From assembly GCF_004912165.1 (NCBI RefSeq), contig NZ_STGV01000004.1:248001-312000 (forward strand): a stretch of DNA of 64,000 bases. Reading direction: 5' to 3'. Below are positions 32,521-41,209 of this stretch, piece after piece. The notes under the pieces are model-generated. The model did not search any database and was not told the origin of the DNA. It saw only the letters and a program-made list of their open reading frames with translations. Each line of letters starts with the position of its first letter. Position 1 is the stretch's first letter. The DNA is from Peteryoungia ipomoeae (lineage in GTDB: Bacteria > Pseudomonadota > Alphaproteobacteria > Rhizobiales > Rhizobiaceae). Made by a program: the position numbers and the translations under genes.

Positions 32521-33234
32521 ATGGACTTTCCCGGAATGACGTCGCTCAATCCCGGTTACCGCGCTCTCGTGCTCGGCGCGAGCGGCGGCATCGGCAGCGC
32601 CTTCGCGGCAGCACTGAGGACAGATTCGCGTTGCGCGGCGGTGGAAGAAGTGTCGCGCAGTCGCGACGGGTTCGACATCACGGACGAGGCGTCAGTCGCG
32701 GCTGCGGCGGCCCGGTTCTCGGATGCGGGATTGAGGTTCGATCTCATCCTTTGCGCGACGGGCGCTCTGGTGATCGACGGCACGGGCCCGGAGAAGACGA
32801 TCAAGGCCATCGATGCCGGCGCGATGGCCGCGCAATTCGCGCTGAACGCCATTGGTCCCGCACTCGCCCTCAAGCATTTTTCCCCGTTGCTTGCAAGCGA
32901 AGGCAAGAGCGTCTTCGCAAACCTTTCGGCCCGCGTCGGGTCCATCGGCGACAATAGGCTGGGGGGATGGATCTCCTATCGTTCGGCAAAGGCGGCACTG
33001 AACCAGATCACGCGCACCGCGGCCATCGAGATCGCCCGCCAGCGCCCGGCAAGCGTCGTGGTTGCGATGCATCCGGGGTCGGTCGACACGGGGTTTTCCG
33101 GTGGCTTCGCAAAGGGCCATGAGCGCATCAGCGCTGTGCAGAGCGTTTCCATGATGCTTGCGGCGCTGGACGGGCTGCAGCCTTCGCATACGGGCTGCTT
33201 TTTCGCCTATGACGGTCAGCCGATCGAATGGTGA
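32521..33234 (+). CDS. SDR-family oxidoreductase encoded with photolyase
   Basis: A 237-residue short-chain dehydrogenase of the C-factor-like type. The cofactor motif is LGASGGIGSAFAAAL, with a shortened CATGALVIDG replacing the NNAG segment. The catalytic core is NLSARVGSIGD and the YRSAKAALNQ motif. The start is ATG 32521, with GGAG nine bases upstream, preferred over the GTG at 32491. Its last seven bases overlap the start of the photolyase gene, so the two are translationally coupled. An SDR next to a photolyase/cryptochrome gene recurs in other bacteria, but its substrate is not established. Confidence 0.82.
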   Translation: MDFPGMTSLNPGYRALVLGASGGIGSAFAAALRTDSRCAAVEEVSRSRDGFDITDEASVAAAAARFSDAGLRFDLILCATGALVIDGTGPEKTIKAIDAGAMAAQFALNAIGPALALKHFSPLLASEGKSVFANLSARVGSIGDNRLGGWISYRSAKAALNQITRTAAIEIARQRPASVVVAMHPGSVDTGFSGGFAKGHERISAVQSVSMMLAALDGLQPSHTGCFFAYDGQPIEW

Positions 33235-34766
33235 GCGTGTCGCGCATCCACCTCGTTCTCGGCGATCAGCTCAGCCCTTCGCTGTCGGCGCTGAGTGATC
33301 TTGAGCCCGACACCTCGCTCGTGCTGATGGCGGAGGTCATGAGCGAAGCGACCTATGTGAAGCACCATAAGAAGAAGATCGCCTTTCTCTTTTCCGCGAT
33401 GCGGCACTTCGCGCAAGCCCTTGAGAAGAAGGGTATCCGGGTCCGGTACGTCACGCTCGATGATCCCAAGAACACGCAGAGCCTGGAAAACGAGCTGGCC
33501 CGTGCGCTTCGGGAGACCGGCGCCACTGCTGTGGTCGCAACCGAATGTGGCGAATGGCGTCTGGCGGAGGAAATGCGGACATGGAGCGAGCGGCTCGGCG
33601 TACCGGTCGAGATCCGGACGGACGATCGCTTTCTCTGTTCGATCGACGATTTTAGGGCCTGGCGCAAAGGGCGAAAGCAGCTGCGCATGGAGTATTTCTA
33701 TCGGGACATGCGCCGTCGTCATCGCGTCCTGATGGAGGGCGATGATCCGGTTGGCGGCAAGTGGAATTTCGATGCCGAAAACCGCAAACCTCCGGCGTCT
33801 GGCCTCAAAGGGCCGAAGAGGATCAGCCACCGAAAGGACGAGATCACAAAATCGGTTCTTTCGCTGGTCGAAGCGCGTTTCGCCGAGCACATGGGCACGC
33901 TTGAGAGCTTCCACTTCGCGGTGACCGAGGCGCAGGCAGAGCGCGAGCTCGCCCATTTCATCGATGAGGTCCTGCCCGGCTTCGGCGACTATCAGGATGC
34001 GATGGTCGAAGGCGAACCCTATCTCTACCACTCGCTGATCTCCGCTTATGTGAATGCCGGCCTCCTCCTGCCGCTCGATGTGATCAGACGAGCGGAGGCA
34101 GCCTGGTATGAGGGGCGGGCGCCGCTCAATGCTGTCGAGGGCTTTATCCGTCAGATCCTGGGCTGGCGCGAATATGTGCGTGGTATCTACTGGACCGAGA
34201 TGCCCGGCTATGCCGATCGCAATCATCTGAAGGCCGAGCGTGGCCTGCCGTGGTTCTACTGGAGCGGCGAAACCCGGATGAACTGCATGGCACAAGCTGT
34301 GGGCGATACGATCGAGCACGCCTATTCGCACCATATACAGCGGTTGATGGTGACGGGAAACTTCGCCTTGCTCGCCGGCATTGCGCCGTCAGAAGTGTGC
34401 GAGTGGTATCTGGCCGTCTACGCGGATGCCTATGACTGGGTGGAACTGCCCAATACCCTCGGCATGGCGCTTTATGGCGATGGCGGTCTGATGGCGAGCA
34501 AGCCCTATGCCGCAAGCGGCAAATATATCGACAGGATGAGCAATTTCTGTGGCAGTTGCGCTTACGATCCGAAGCTGACGACCGGCCCCAAGGCCTGTCC
34601 GTTCAACGCGCTGTACTGGGAATTTCTCGCGCGCAACACGGAGCGGCTCTCAGGCAACGCACGGCTGACGAACATGTATGCGACCTGGCGGCGCATGGAT
34701 CCGTTGAAGCAGAAGGCGATCCGCAGCCACGCATCGAAGATCCTCGAAGCGCTCGAGGATCTCTGA
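33228..34766 (+). CDS. phrB: Fe-S bacterial cryptochrome / (6-4) photolyase, PhrB-like
   Basis: A 512-residue photolyase of the FeS-BCP class. The N-terminus (RIHLVLGDQLSPSLSAL) is the Rossmann antenna domain; the C-terminal helical domain binds FAD. Four cysteines, Cys353, Cys441, Cys444 and Cys457 (the latter three in FCGSC and GPKACPFN), match the 4Fe-4S ligands of Agrobacterium PhrB (350, 438, 441, 454), each shifted by three. PhrB uses light to repair (6-4) photoproducts in DNA and carries a ribolumazine antenna. The start overlaps the upstream SDR gene. Length and cysteine spacing make a functional enzyme likely. Confidence 0.92.
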   Translation: MVSVSRIHLVLGDQLSPSLSALSDLEPDTSLVLMAEVMSEATYVKHHKKKIAFLFSAMRHFAQALEKKGIRVRYVTLDDPKNTQSLENELARALRETGATAVVATECGEWRLAEEMRTWSERLGVPVEIRTDDRFLCSIDDFRAWRKGRKQLRMEYFYRDMRRRHRVLMEGDDPVGGKWNFDAENRKPPASGLKGPKRISHRKDEITKSVLSLVEARFAEHMGTLESFHFAVTEAQAERELAHFIDEVLPGFGDYQDAMVEGEPYLYHSLISAYVNAGLLLPLDVIRRAEAAWYEGRAPLNAVEGFIRQILGWREYVRGIYWTEMPGYADRNHLKAERGLPWFYWSGETRMNCMAQAVGDTIEHAYSHHIQRLMVTGNFALLAGIAPSEVCEWYLAVYADAYDWVELPNTLGMALYGDGGLMASKPYAASGKYIDRMSNFCGSCAYDPKLTTGPKACPFNALYWEFLARNTERLSGNARLTNMYATWRRMDPLKQKAIRSHASKILEALEDL

Positions 34767-34795
34767 AGCGTGACGCGACCATTCTTTTTACGCGA

Positions 34796-34812
34796 GATGC
34801 CTCGGGGGCATC
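34796..34812. terminator. Hairpin between convergent photolyase and ndvA
   Basis: GATGCC-TCGGG-GGCATC is a six-base stem with a five-base loop between the two stop codons. No T-run follows, so this is only a possible weak terminator. Confidence 0.35.
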
Positions 34813-34827
34813 GCGGCCAAGCCCCGG

Positions 34828-36573
34828 TCAGATGGCGGGGCTCGGCTCTTCCTTCATCAGGCCGCTGGTGCGCAGAAGCGACGTGAAGCGACCGCCGAGG
34901 CTGCTGAGCTGGTCGTAATTGCCCATCTCGACGATTGCGCCATGATCGAGGAAGATCACGAGATCGGCCTCGCGAATGGTCGAAAGCCGGTGCGCAATAA
35001 TGAAGGTGGTGCGGTTCTGGCGCAGACGGTCGATTGCCTGCTTCACCCGGGCTTCCGTTTCGACATCGAGCGCGCTGGTCGCCTCGTCGAGTACGAGAAT
35101 GGGGGCGTTCTTCAGAATGGCCCGTGCGATTGCGATGCGTTGACGCTCCCCGCCCGAGAGGCGGTTGCCGCGCTCACCGACCGGCGTGTCGAAGCCAATC
35201 ATGCGACTTTCGATGAAGTCCAAAGCGGCGGCCGCTTCTGCGGCCTCGATGATTTCTTCCTCCGTTGCGTCCTCCCGACCAAGTCGAATGTTCTCCTTGA
35301 TCGAGCGGTTGAGCAGACCTGCATCCTGGAACACCGTCGCAATGGCGAGGCGGAGCGATTTTCGGGTCATCTTGGCGATGTCATGGCCGTCGATCAGAAT
35401 TTGACCTGTTTGCGGCTCGTGCACGCGCTGCAGAAGATTGATCAGCGTCGTCTTACCCGCACCTGTCGGGCCGACGATTGCCACGGTCTGGCCGGGATGA
35501 ACCTTGAAATTGATGTCGCGGACCCCCTGAGTCGTCGAGGGGAAGTCAAAATTGACGCCGCGAAATTCGACGTCGCCCCTGACTTGATTGACGTCCTGGG
35601 CGCCCGCCTTCTCCTCTCGCTCCTGGACAGCGTCCTCGAGGTTATAGAAGTCCTCAAGCTTGGAGCGTGCCTCGAAGATCTGGTTGACGAAGGAGATCAT
35701 CTGATCGAGACGGCCGATCAAAAGGCCGGCAAAGCCGATAAAGGCGATGATATCGCCGACCTTCAGTTCTCCTTGCTGAACCAGCAGCGTTCCAATCACC
35801 AGGATGACCAACATCGAGAGTGTGGACGCGATGCGATTGAGCGCGCCAGCCAGTGCCCACCAGTCGAGTACCGGATACTGGGCCGCAAGCAGCTCCGTTG
35901 TATAGGTCTTGAGAGCCTTGGTTTCGGCTTCGATGCGGTTGTAGCTGTGCAACACCGAGACGTTGCTGATCGAGTCGCTCACATGCGAGAAGACATTGTG
36001 ATAGTGCCCCTCGACGGAGGCCTGTCCTGCCTTTGTCCGGTTGGTGACCGTCTTGCCGATGATGATGTAGAGGACGGCGAGCGCAATCAGCACCGATGTC
36101 AGCCGCACATCCATCGAAAACGCTGTTGGTACCAGGAGCGTGAGCGCAACCGCGGTGGCAAGATGGGTGCGCATGAACTCGAGCCATAGGCCGAAAAGCG
36201 TTTCGCCGGCCCGCAGAAGAGTGTGCAAGGCGTTGGACGTGCCGCGCTGCTGGTGCCAGCTGAGGGGCATCGAGATGATCTTGGCAAAGGAATCCGTGAG
36301 AAGATCAGCTCGGCGTCCATGCGCCAGTCTGTCGGCCTGACGTGCCACCAACACATAAGCAACGGTATTGAAAACGCCGAAGCCTGCCCAGGCGATCAGA
36401 ATCTTCGTTGGATCCTGCTGTTCTGAAATGGCGTCGATGATGCGACCGAACAGAATTGGTTCCAGAATCGTGATGACCGCCAGCACCACGTTTGCGCCCA
36501 CAACGAGGGACACGCGCAGCCTGTATCGGGCGAGATATTTCAGTGCCTTGAAATAGACCTGCAAGAGCGTCAA
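34828..36573 (-). CDS. ndvA: NdvA/ChvA cyclic beta-1,2-glucan ABC exporter
   Basis: A 581-residue half-transporter with an N-terminal six-helix exporter domain (about 1-310) fused to an ATPase. Walker A is GPTGAGKTT and the signature LSGGERQRIAIARA; Walker B ends in LVLDEATSALD, and the H-loop is IIAHRLST. Length and sequence match NdvA of Sinorhizobium and ChvA of Agrobacterium. It moves cyclic beta-1,2-glucan made by NdvB to the periplasm, a requirement for osmoadaptation and for nodulation or virulence in relatives. The ATG at 36573 is conserved in the family. The cognate ndvB lies 4.6 kb away, separated by a regulator gene and pyc. Confidence 0.95.
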   Translation of the reverse strand: MTLLQVYFKALKYLARYRLRVSLVVGANVVLAVITILEPILFGRIIDAISEQQDPTKILIAWAGFGVFNTVAYVLVARQADRLAHGRRADLLTDSFAKIISMPLSWHQQRGTSNALHTLLRAGETLFGLWLEFMRTHLATAVALTLLVPTAFSMDVRLTSVLIALAVLYIIIGKTVTNRTKAGQASVEGHYHNVFSHVSDSISNVSVLHSYNRIEAETKALKTYTTELLAAQYPVLDWWALAGALNRIASTLSMLVILVIGTLLVQQGELKVGDIIAFIGFAGLLIGRLDQMISFVNQIFEARSKLEDFYNLEDAVQEREEKAGAQDVNQVRGDVEFRGVNFDFPSTTQGVRDINFKVHPGQTVAIVGPTGAGKTTLINLLQRVHEPQTGQILIDGHDIAKMTRKSLRLAIATVFQDAGLLNRSIKENIRLGREDATEEEIIEAAEAAAALDFIESRMIGFDTPVGERGNRLSGGERQRIAIARAILKNAPILVLDEATSALDVETEARVKQAIDRLRQNRTTFIIAHRLSTIREADLVIFLDHGAIVEMGNYDQLSSLGGRFTSLLRTSGLMKEEPSPAI

Positions 36574-36667
36574 GTGGATCGTCCTCCGGAAACGTGGCTC
36601 GCTTTAGCGGACCCGTCGGTCCATGGTATTTGATTTGGCAGGATGCCTACTGCCTGGGACTTTACCT

Positions 36668-36681
36668 TGCAATATGTTGCA
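36668..36681. promoter_or_regulatory. Palindrome upstream of ndvA and luxR-type gene
   Basis: TGCAA-TATG-TTGCA is a perfect inverted repeat in the 268-base divergent intergenic region between ndvA and the LuxR-type gene. The rest of the region is AT-rich and could hold promoters in both directions. It does not match a 20-base lux box, so the bound factor is unknown. Confidence 0.35.
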
Positions 36682-36841
36682 CTTGGGGCCGTCAGGCGGT
36701 TCATTGCGAGAACCCGCCAAATTTATTAAGCTTTCCATAATGCTATTTAACGATATTTGTTCAGATTGTCGTGATTGACTGTGAAAAGTCTCCAGGATGG
36801 CTTTTTAAGGATATTTCAATCCCGAATTTTGGGGGGTCCAA

Positions 36842-37579
36842 GTGAACATTAATCACCTGCTTCATTTTCTCGTCGTCGCAGACGAATGCCGAACGGCCGC
36901 CGAGCTCATCCAAGAGCTGGAAAAGCTGCTGCGCGCCTATGGCTTCGATTATTACGGTGTCGTCAGGCAGCCGAAACCCAATGAAACCCCGATGAACCTC
37001 CTGATGTCAGGCCGGTGGCCGGAAGGCTGGCCGCAGCTCTATATCTCAAAAAAATATGTCCTGATCGACCCGACCATTCGCCACCTTGGCCAGGCGCAGA
37101 TGGGCTTTCGCTGGCGCGATGCGCTGATCGCCTTCCGCAGCGATCCGCATCGCAAGCGCATGGAGCGAATGCTGGCGGACAGTGTTCGCTACGGTCTGGT
37201 TGATGGCTATATTTTCCCGGTCCATGGGCGCACGGGTCTCTTGGGCAACCTCACCGTTGGTGGAAAGCCGGTTGATCTCTCGCCAAGTGAAATGAGCCTC
37301 TTCGATGCTGTCGCAAAGAAGGCTTACTGGCGCCTCCTGGAATTCAAGCACCCGGATCTTCTTGCTGCGTCGCAAAAGATCGAAGCGCGAATGACACGGC
37401 GCGAGATGGAGGTGCTGAACTATCTCGCCGATGGACTGACGTCGAACGAGATCAGCAAGATCCTGCAGATCTCGAACCACACGGTGGACTGGTACATGAA
37501 CGGTATTCAGGACAAGCTGAATGCCAAGAACCGCCAGCATGTTGTGGCACTTTCATTCCGGCTCGGGCTGGTAACCTGA
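36842..37579 (+). CDS. LuxR-family regulator with AHL-binding domain (LuxR solo)
   Basis: A 245-residue regulator with an N-terminal autoinducer-binding domain (about 15-165) and a C-terminal LuxR helix-turn-helix (RMTRREMEVLNYLADGLTSN, then EISKILQISNHTVDWYMN). TraR's pocket residues W57, Y61, D70, P71 and W85 are all present here at +6 (W63, Y67, D76, P77, W91), so binding of an acyl-homoserine lactone or similar ligand is plausible. No luxI-type synthase gene is in the window. The start is a GTG at 36842 directly after TTTTGGGGGGTCCAA. It diverges from ndvA and stands 100 bases before pyc. Confidence 0.88.
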   Translation: MNINHLLHFLVVADECRTAAELIQELEKLLRAYGFDYYGVVRQPKPNETPMNLLMSGRWPEGWPQLYISKKYVLIDPTIRHLGQAQMGFRWRDALIAFRSDPHRKRMERMLADSVRYGLVDGYIFPVHGRTGLLGNLTVGGKPVDLSPSEMSLFDAVAKKAYWRLLEFKHPDLLAASQKIEARMTRREMEVLNYLADGLTSNEISKILQISNHTVDWYMNGIQDKLNAKNRQHVVALSFRLGLVT

Positions 37580-37679
37580 TTCTCGGACCCAGTTGGTAAA
37601 TTGAACTTCCCTTAACGACGCGCTATGAGTTCTCTTCGCAGGCGCACAATGCCCTGGCATATCGTTTTGGGAGATCGAA

Positions 37680-40600
37680 TTGCCAATATCCAAGATTCTC
37701 GTCGCAAACCGCTCGGAAATCGCCATCCGTGTTTTTCGAGCGGCCAATGAACTCGGCTTGAAGACCGTCGCCATATGGGCGGAGGAAGACAAGCTTGCCT
37801 TGCATCGCTTCAAGGCCGACGAGAGTTATCAGGTGGGACGCGGCCCGCATCTGTCGCGCGATCTCGGGCCGATTGAGAGCTATCTGTCGATCGAGGAAAT
37901 CATCCGGGTTGCCAAGCTCTCCGGCGCCGATGCCATTCATCCGGGCTATGGACTGCTGTCTGAAAGCCCGGAATTTGTCGACGCCTGCAATGAAGCCGGC
38001 CTGATTTTCATTGGCCCGAAAAGCGATACGATGCGCCAGCTTGGCAACAAGGTTGCCGCCCGCAATCTGGCCATCAGCGTCGGCGTGCCGGTCGTTCCGG
38101 CCACCGATCCGCTGCCGGAGGATGAAGCCGAAATCCACCGGCTTGCGGCCGAAATCGGCTATCCCGTCATGCTCAAGGCCTCCTGGGGTGGGGGTGGACG
38201 CGGCATGCGCGCGATCCGTGATCCGAAGGACCTGATCCGCGAAGTCACAGAAGCCAAGCGCGAGGCCAAGGCTGCGTTCGGCAAGGATGAAGTCTATCTG
38301 GAAAAGCTCGTCGAGCGCGCCCGCCATGTCGAAAGCCAGATCCTTGGCGACACGCATGGCAATGTGGTGCATCTCTTCGAGCGCGATTGCTCCATTCAGC
38401 GCCGTAACCAGAAGGTTGTCGAGCGCGCCCCGGCACCGTATCTCAACGAGGCCCAGCGCCAGGAACTGGCCGACTATTCGTTGAAGATCGCGAAAGCGAC
38501 CAATTACATCGGGGCCGGTACCGTCGAGTATCTGATGGATGCAGACACCGGAAAATTCTACTTCATCGAGGTCAATCCGCGTATCCAGGTCGAGCACACG
38601 GTCACCGAAGTCGTGACCGGCATCGACATCGTCAAGGCGCAGATCCACATCCTTGACGGTTACGCGATCGGCACACCGGAATCCGGCGTGCCGAAGCAGG
38701 CAGATATCCGTCTCAATGGCCACGCGCTGCAGTGCCGTATCACGACAGAAGATCCCGAGCAGAACTTCATCCCCGACTACGGCCGCATTACAGCCTATCG
38801 CTCGGCTGCCGGCTTCGGCATTCGGCTCGACGGTGGCACGGCCTATTCCGGCGCGATCATCACCCGTTACTATGACCCGCTTCTGGTCAAGGTAACGGCG
38901 TCTGGCAGCACGCCGCAGGAAGCGATCAGTCGCATGGACCGTGCGCTTCGCGAGTTCCGTATCCGCGGCGTGGCGACGAACCTTACCTTCCTTGAAGCGA
39001 TCATCGGACATTCGAGCTTCCGCGACAATTCCTATACGACGCGCTTCATCGACACGACGCCGGAACTCTTCCAGCAGGTGAAGCGCCAGGACCGCGCCAC
39101 GAAGCTTCTGACCTATCTTGCTGATGTGACCGTCAACGGGCATCCCGAAGTGAAGGGCCGTCCCAAACCGCCAGCGGATGCTGCCGAGCCGCTGGTGCCG
39201 TTCATCGACGCCGATATCAGGCCGGGTACGAAGCAGCTTCTCGATGAGCTCGGCCCGAAGAAGTTCGGCGACTGGATGCGCAACGAGAGCCGCATCCTGA
39301 TGACCGACACGACCATGCGTGACGGACATCAGTCCCTGCTGGCCACCCGCATGCGCACGCATGATATCGCGCGCGTTGCCGATACCTATGCGCGGGCGCT
39401 GCCGAACCTCTTTTCGCTCGAGTGCTGGGGTGGGGCGACCTTCGACGTTTCCATGCGCTTCCTCACCGAAGATCCGTGGGAGCGTCTTGCTCTCGTCCGG
39501 GAAGCGGCGCCGAACCTCCTTCTGCAAATGCTGCTGCGCGGTGCGAACGGCGTGGGTTACAAGAACTACCCCGACAATGTCGTGAAGTATTTCGTCCGCC
39601 AAGCAGCCAAGGGCGGGATCGATCTCTTCCGCGTCTTCGACTGCCTGAACTGGGTCGACAACATGCGCGTGTCGATGGATGCCATCATCGAAGAGAACAA
39701 GCTCTGCGAAGCGACCATCTGCTACACGGGCGATCTTCTGAACTCTGCGCGTCCGAAGTACGACCTGAATTACTACACAGCCCTTGCTGGTGAGCTCGAA
39801 AAGGCCGGTGCGCATATCATCGCGGTCAAGGATATGGCGGGCCTCTTGAAGCCGGGTGCGGCCAAGGTGCTGTTCAAGGCGCTGCGCGAGGCAACCAGCC
39901 TGCCGATCCATTTCCACACGCACGATACTTCCGGCATTGCTGCCGCGACCGTGCTTGCAGCCGTTGACGCTGGTGTCGATGCCGTGGATGCCGCCATGGA
40001 CGCCTTCTCGGGCAATACTTCGCAGCCTTGCCTCGGCTCTCTTGTCGAAGCCTTGCGCGGCTCGGAGCGCGATCCGGGGCTCGACCCGCACTGGATCCGT
40101 CGCTTGTCCTTCTACTGGGAGGCTGTGCGGACGCAGTACGCCGCGTTCGAGAGTGATCTCAAGGGACCTGCATCCGAAGTCTATCTGCACGAAATGCCGG
40201 GCGGGCAGTTTACCAACCTCAAGGAGCAGGCGCGCTCGCTGGGGCTGGAAACGCGTTGGCATGAGGTTGCCCAGGCCTATGCCGATGCCAACCAGATGTT
40301 CGGCGATATCGTCAAGGTTACGCCTTCTTCCAAGGTTGTCGGCGACATGGCCCTGATGATGGTGAGCCAGGATCTGTCCGTGGCCGACGTGGAGAACCCG
40401 GCCAAGGACATTGCCTTCCCGGAGTCTGTCGTCTCGATGCTGAAGGGCGATCTCGGTCAGCCGCCGGGCGGTTGGCCCGAAGCGCTGCAGAAGAAAGTGC
40501 TCAAAGGTGACCAGCCTTATACGGCAGTGCCCGGTTCGCTTCTGCCAGCAGCCGATCTTGATGCCGAACGCAAGGCAATCGAAGAAAAGCTCGGCCGAGA

Positions 40601-41141
40601 GGTCTCCGATTTCGAGTTCGCTTCCTACCTGATGTATGCGAAGGTCTTCACCGACTATGCGCTTGCTGCCGATACTTACGGTCCGGTTTCGGTGATACCG
40701 ACGCCGCAGTATTTTTACGGCCTGCCGGCAGGGGAAGAGCTGTTTGTCGACCTCGAAAAGGGCAAGACGCTTGTCATCGTCAACCAGGCCATAGGCCATA
40801 CCGACGAGAAGGGTATGGTCACCGTGTTCTTCGAGTTGAATGGCCAGCCGCGCCGCATCAAGGTGCCGGACAGAGCTCATGGCGCATCCGGCAGTGCCGT
40901 TCGTCGCAAAGCCGAACTCGGCAATGTTGCGCAGCTCGGTGCGCCGATGCCGGGTGTCATCTCCACAGTCGCCGTCACCGTCGGGCAGACCGTCAAGAGT
41001 GGCGATGTGCTTCTGTCGATCGAAGCCATGAAGATGGAGACAGCGCTGCACGCTGATCGCGACGGTACGATTGCAGAGGTTCTGGTGCGGGTTGGCGATC
41101 AGATCGACGCCAAGGACCTGCTGGTGACCTACACGGCCTGA
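37680..41141 (+). CDS. pyc: Pyruvate carboxylase
   Basis: A 1153-residue single-chain pyruvate carboxylase, the length of the Rhizobium enzyme. Domains in order: biotin carboxylase (about 1-470, with SWGGGGRGMR and FIEVNPRIQVEHTVTE), carboxyltransferase (about 530-830, TDTTMRDGHQSLLATRMRT), an allosteric linker, and the biotin carrier domain with EAMKMET, biotinylated on Lys1118. It makes oxaloacetate from pyruvate and bicarbonate for the TCA cycle and gluconeogenesis. The start is TTG at 37680, with GGGAG six bases upstream and the family N-terminus MPISKILVANRSEIA beginning there. A strong terminator follows the stop. Confidence 0.97.
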   Translation: MPISKILVANRSEIAIRVFRAANELGLKTVAIWAEEDKLALHRFKADESYQVGRGPHLSRDLGPIESYLSIEEIIRVAKLSGADAIHPGYGLLSESPEFVDACNEAGLIFIGPKSDTMRQLGNKVAARNLAISVGVPVVPATDPLPEDEAEIHRLAAEIGYPVMLKASWGGGGRGMRAIRDPKDLIREVTEAKREAKAAFGKDEVYLEKLVERARHVESQILGDTHGNVVHLFERDCSIQRRNQKVVERAPAPYLNEAQRQELADYSLKIAKATNYIGAGTVEYLMDADTGKFYFIEVNPRIQVEHTVTEVVTGIDIVKAQIHILDGYAIGTPESGVPKQADIRLNGHALQCRITTEDPEQNFIPDYGRITAYRSAAGFGIRLDGGTAYSGAIITRYYDPLLVKVTASGSTPQEAISRMDRALREFRIRGVATNLTFLEAIIGHSSFRDNSYTTRFIDTTPELFQQVKRQDRATKLLTYLADVTVNGHPEVKGRPKPPADAAEPLVPFIDADIRPGTKQLLDELGPKKFGDWMRNESRILMTDTTMRDGHQSLLATRMRTHDIARVADTYARALPNLFSLECWGGATFDVSMRFLTEDPWERLALVREAAPNLLLQMLLRGANGVGYKNYPDNVVKYFVRQAAKGGIDLFRVFDCLNWVDNMRVSMDAIIEENKLCEATICYTGDLLNSARPKYDLNYYTALAGELEKAGAHIIAVKDMAGLLKPGAAKVLFKALREATSLPIHFHTHDTSGIAAATVLAAVDAGVDAVDAAMDAFSGNTSQPCLGSLVEALRGSERDPGLDPHWIRRLSFYWEAVRTQYAAFESDLKGPASEVYLHEMPGGQFTNLKEQARSLGLETRWHEVAQAYADANQMFGDIVKVTPSSKVVGDMALMMVSQDLSVADVENPAKDIAFPESVVSMLKGDLGQPPGGWPEALQKKVLKGDQPYTAVPGSLLPAADLDAERKAIEEKLGREVSDFEFASYLMYAKVFTDYALAADTYGPVSVIPTPQYFYGLPAGEELFVDLEKGKTLVIVNQAIGHTDEKGMVTVFFELNGQPRRIKVPDRAHGASGSAVRRKAELGNVAQLGAPMPGVISTVAVTVGQTVKSGDVLLSIEAMKMETALHADRDGTIAEVLVRVGDQIDAKDLLVTYTA

Positions 41142-41166
41142 GCGCAGCACACTCCGCTTACAGAAA

Positions 41167-41198
41167 GACCGCCGGTTTGATCGCCGGCGGTCTTTTTT
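41167..41198. terminator. Bidirectional rho-independent terminator between pyc and ndvB
   Basis: GACCGCCGG-N8-CCGGCGGTC is a perfect nine-base stem followed by TTTTTT on the pyc strand; AAAG precedes it for the opposite strand. It separates the convergent pyc and ndvB. Confidence 0.9.
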
Positions 41199-41209
41199 GT
41201 TTTGCCAGC

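Noticed and set aside
37623..41150. A 1175-codon open frame antisense to pyc
   Set aside because: It covers pyc almost exactly and results from high third-position GC. pyc has all domains and active-site motifs, while the antisense product has none.
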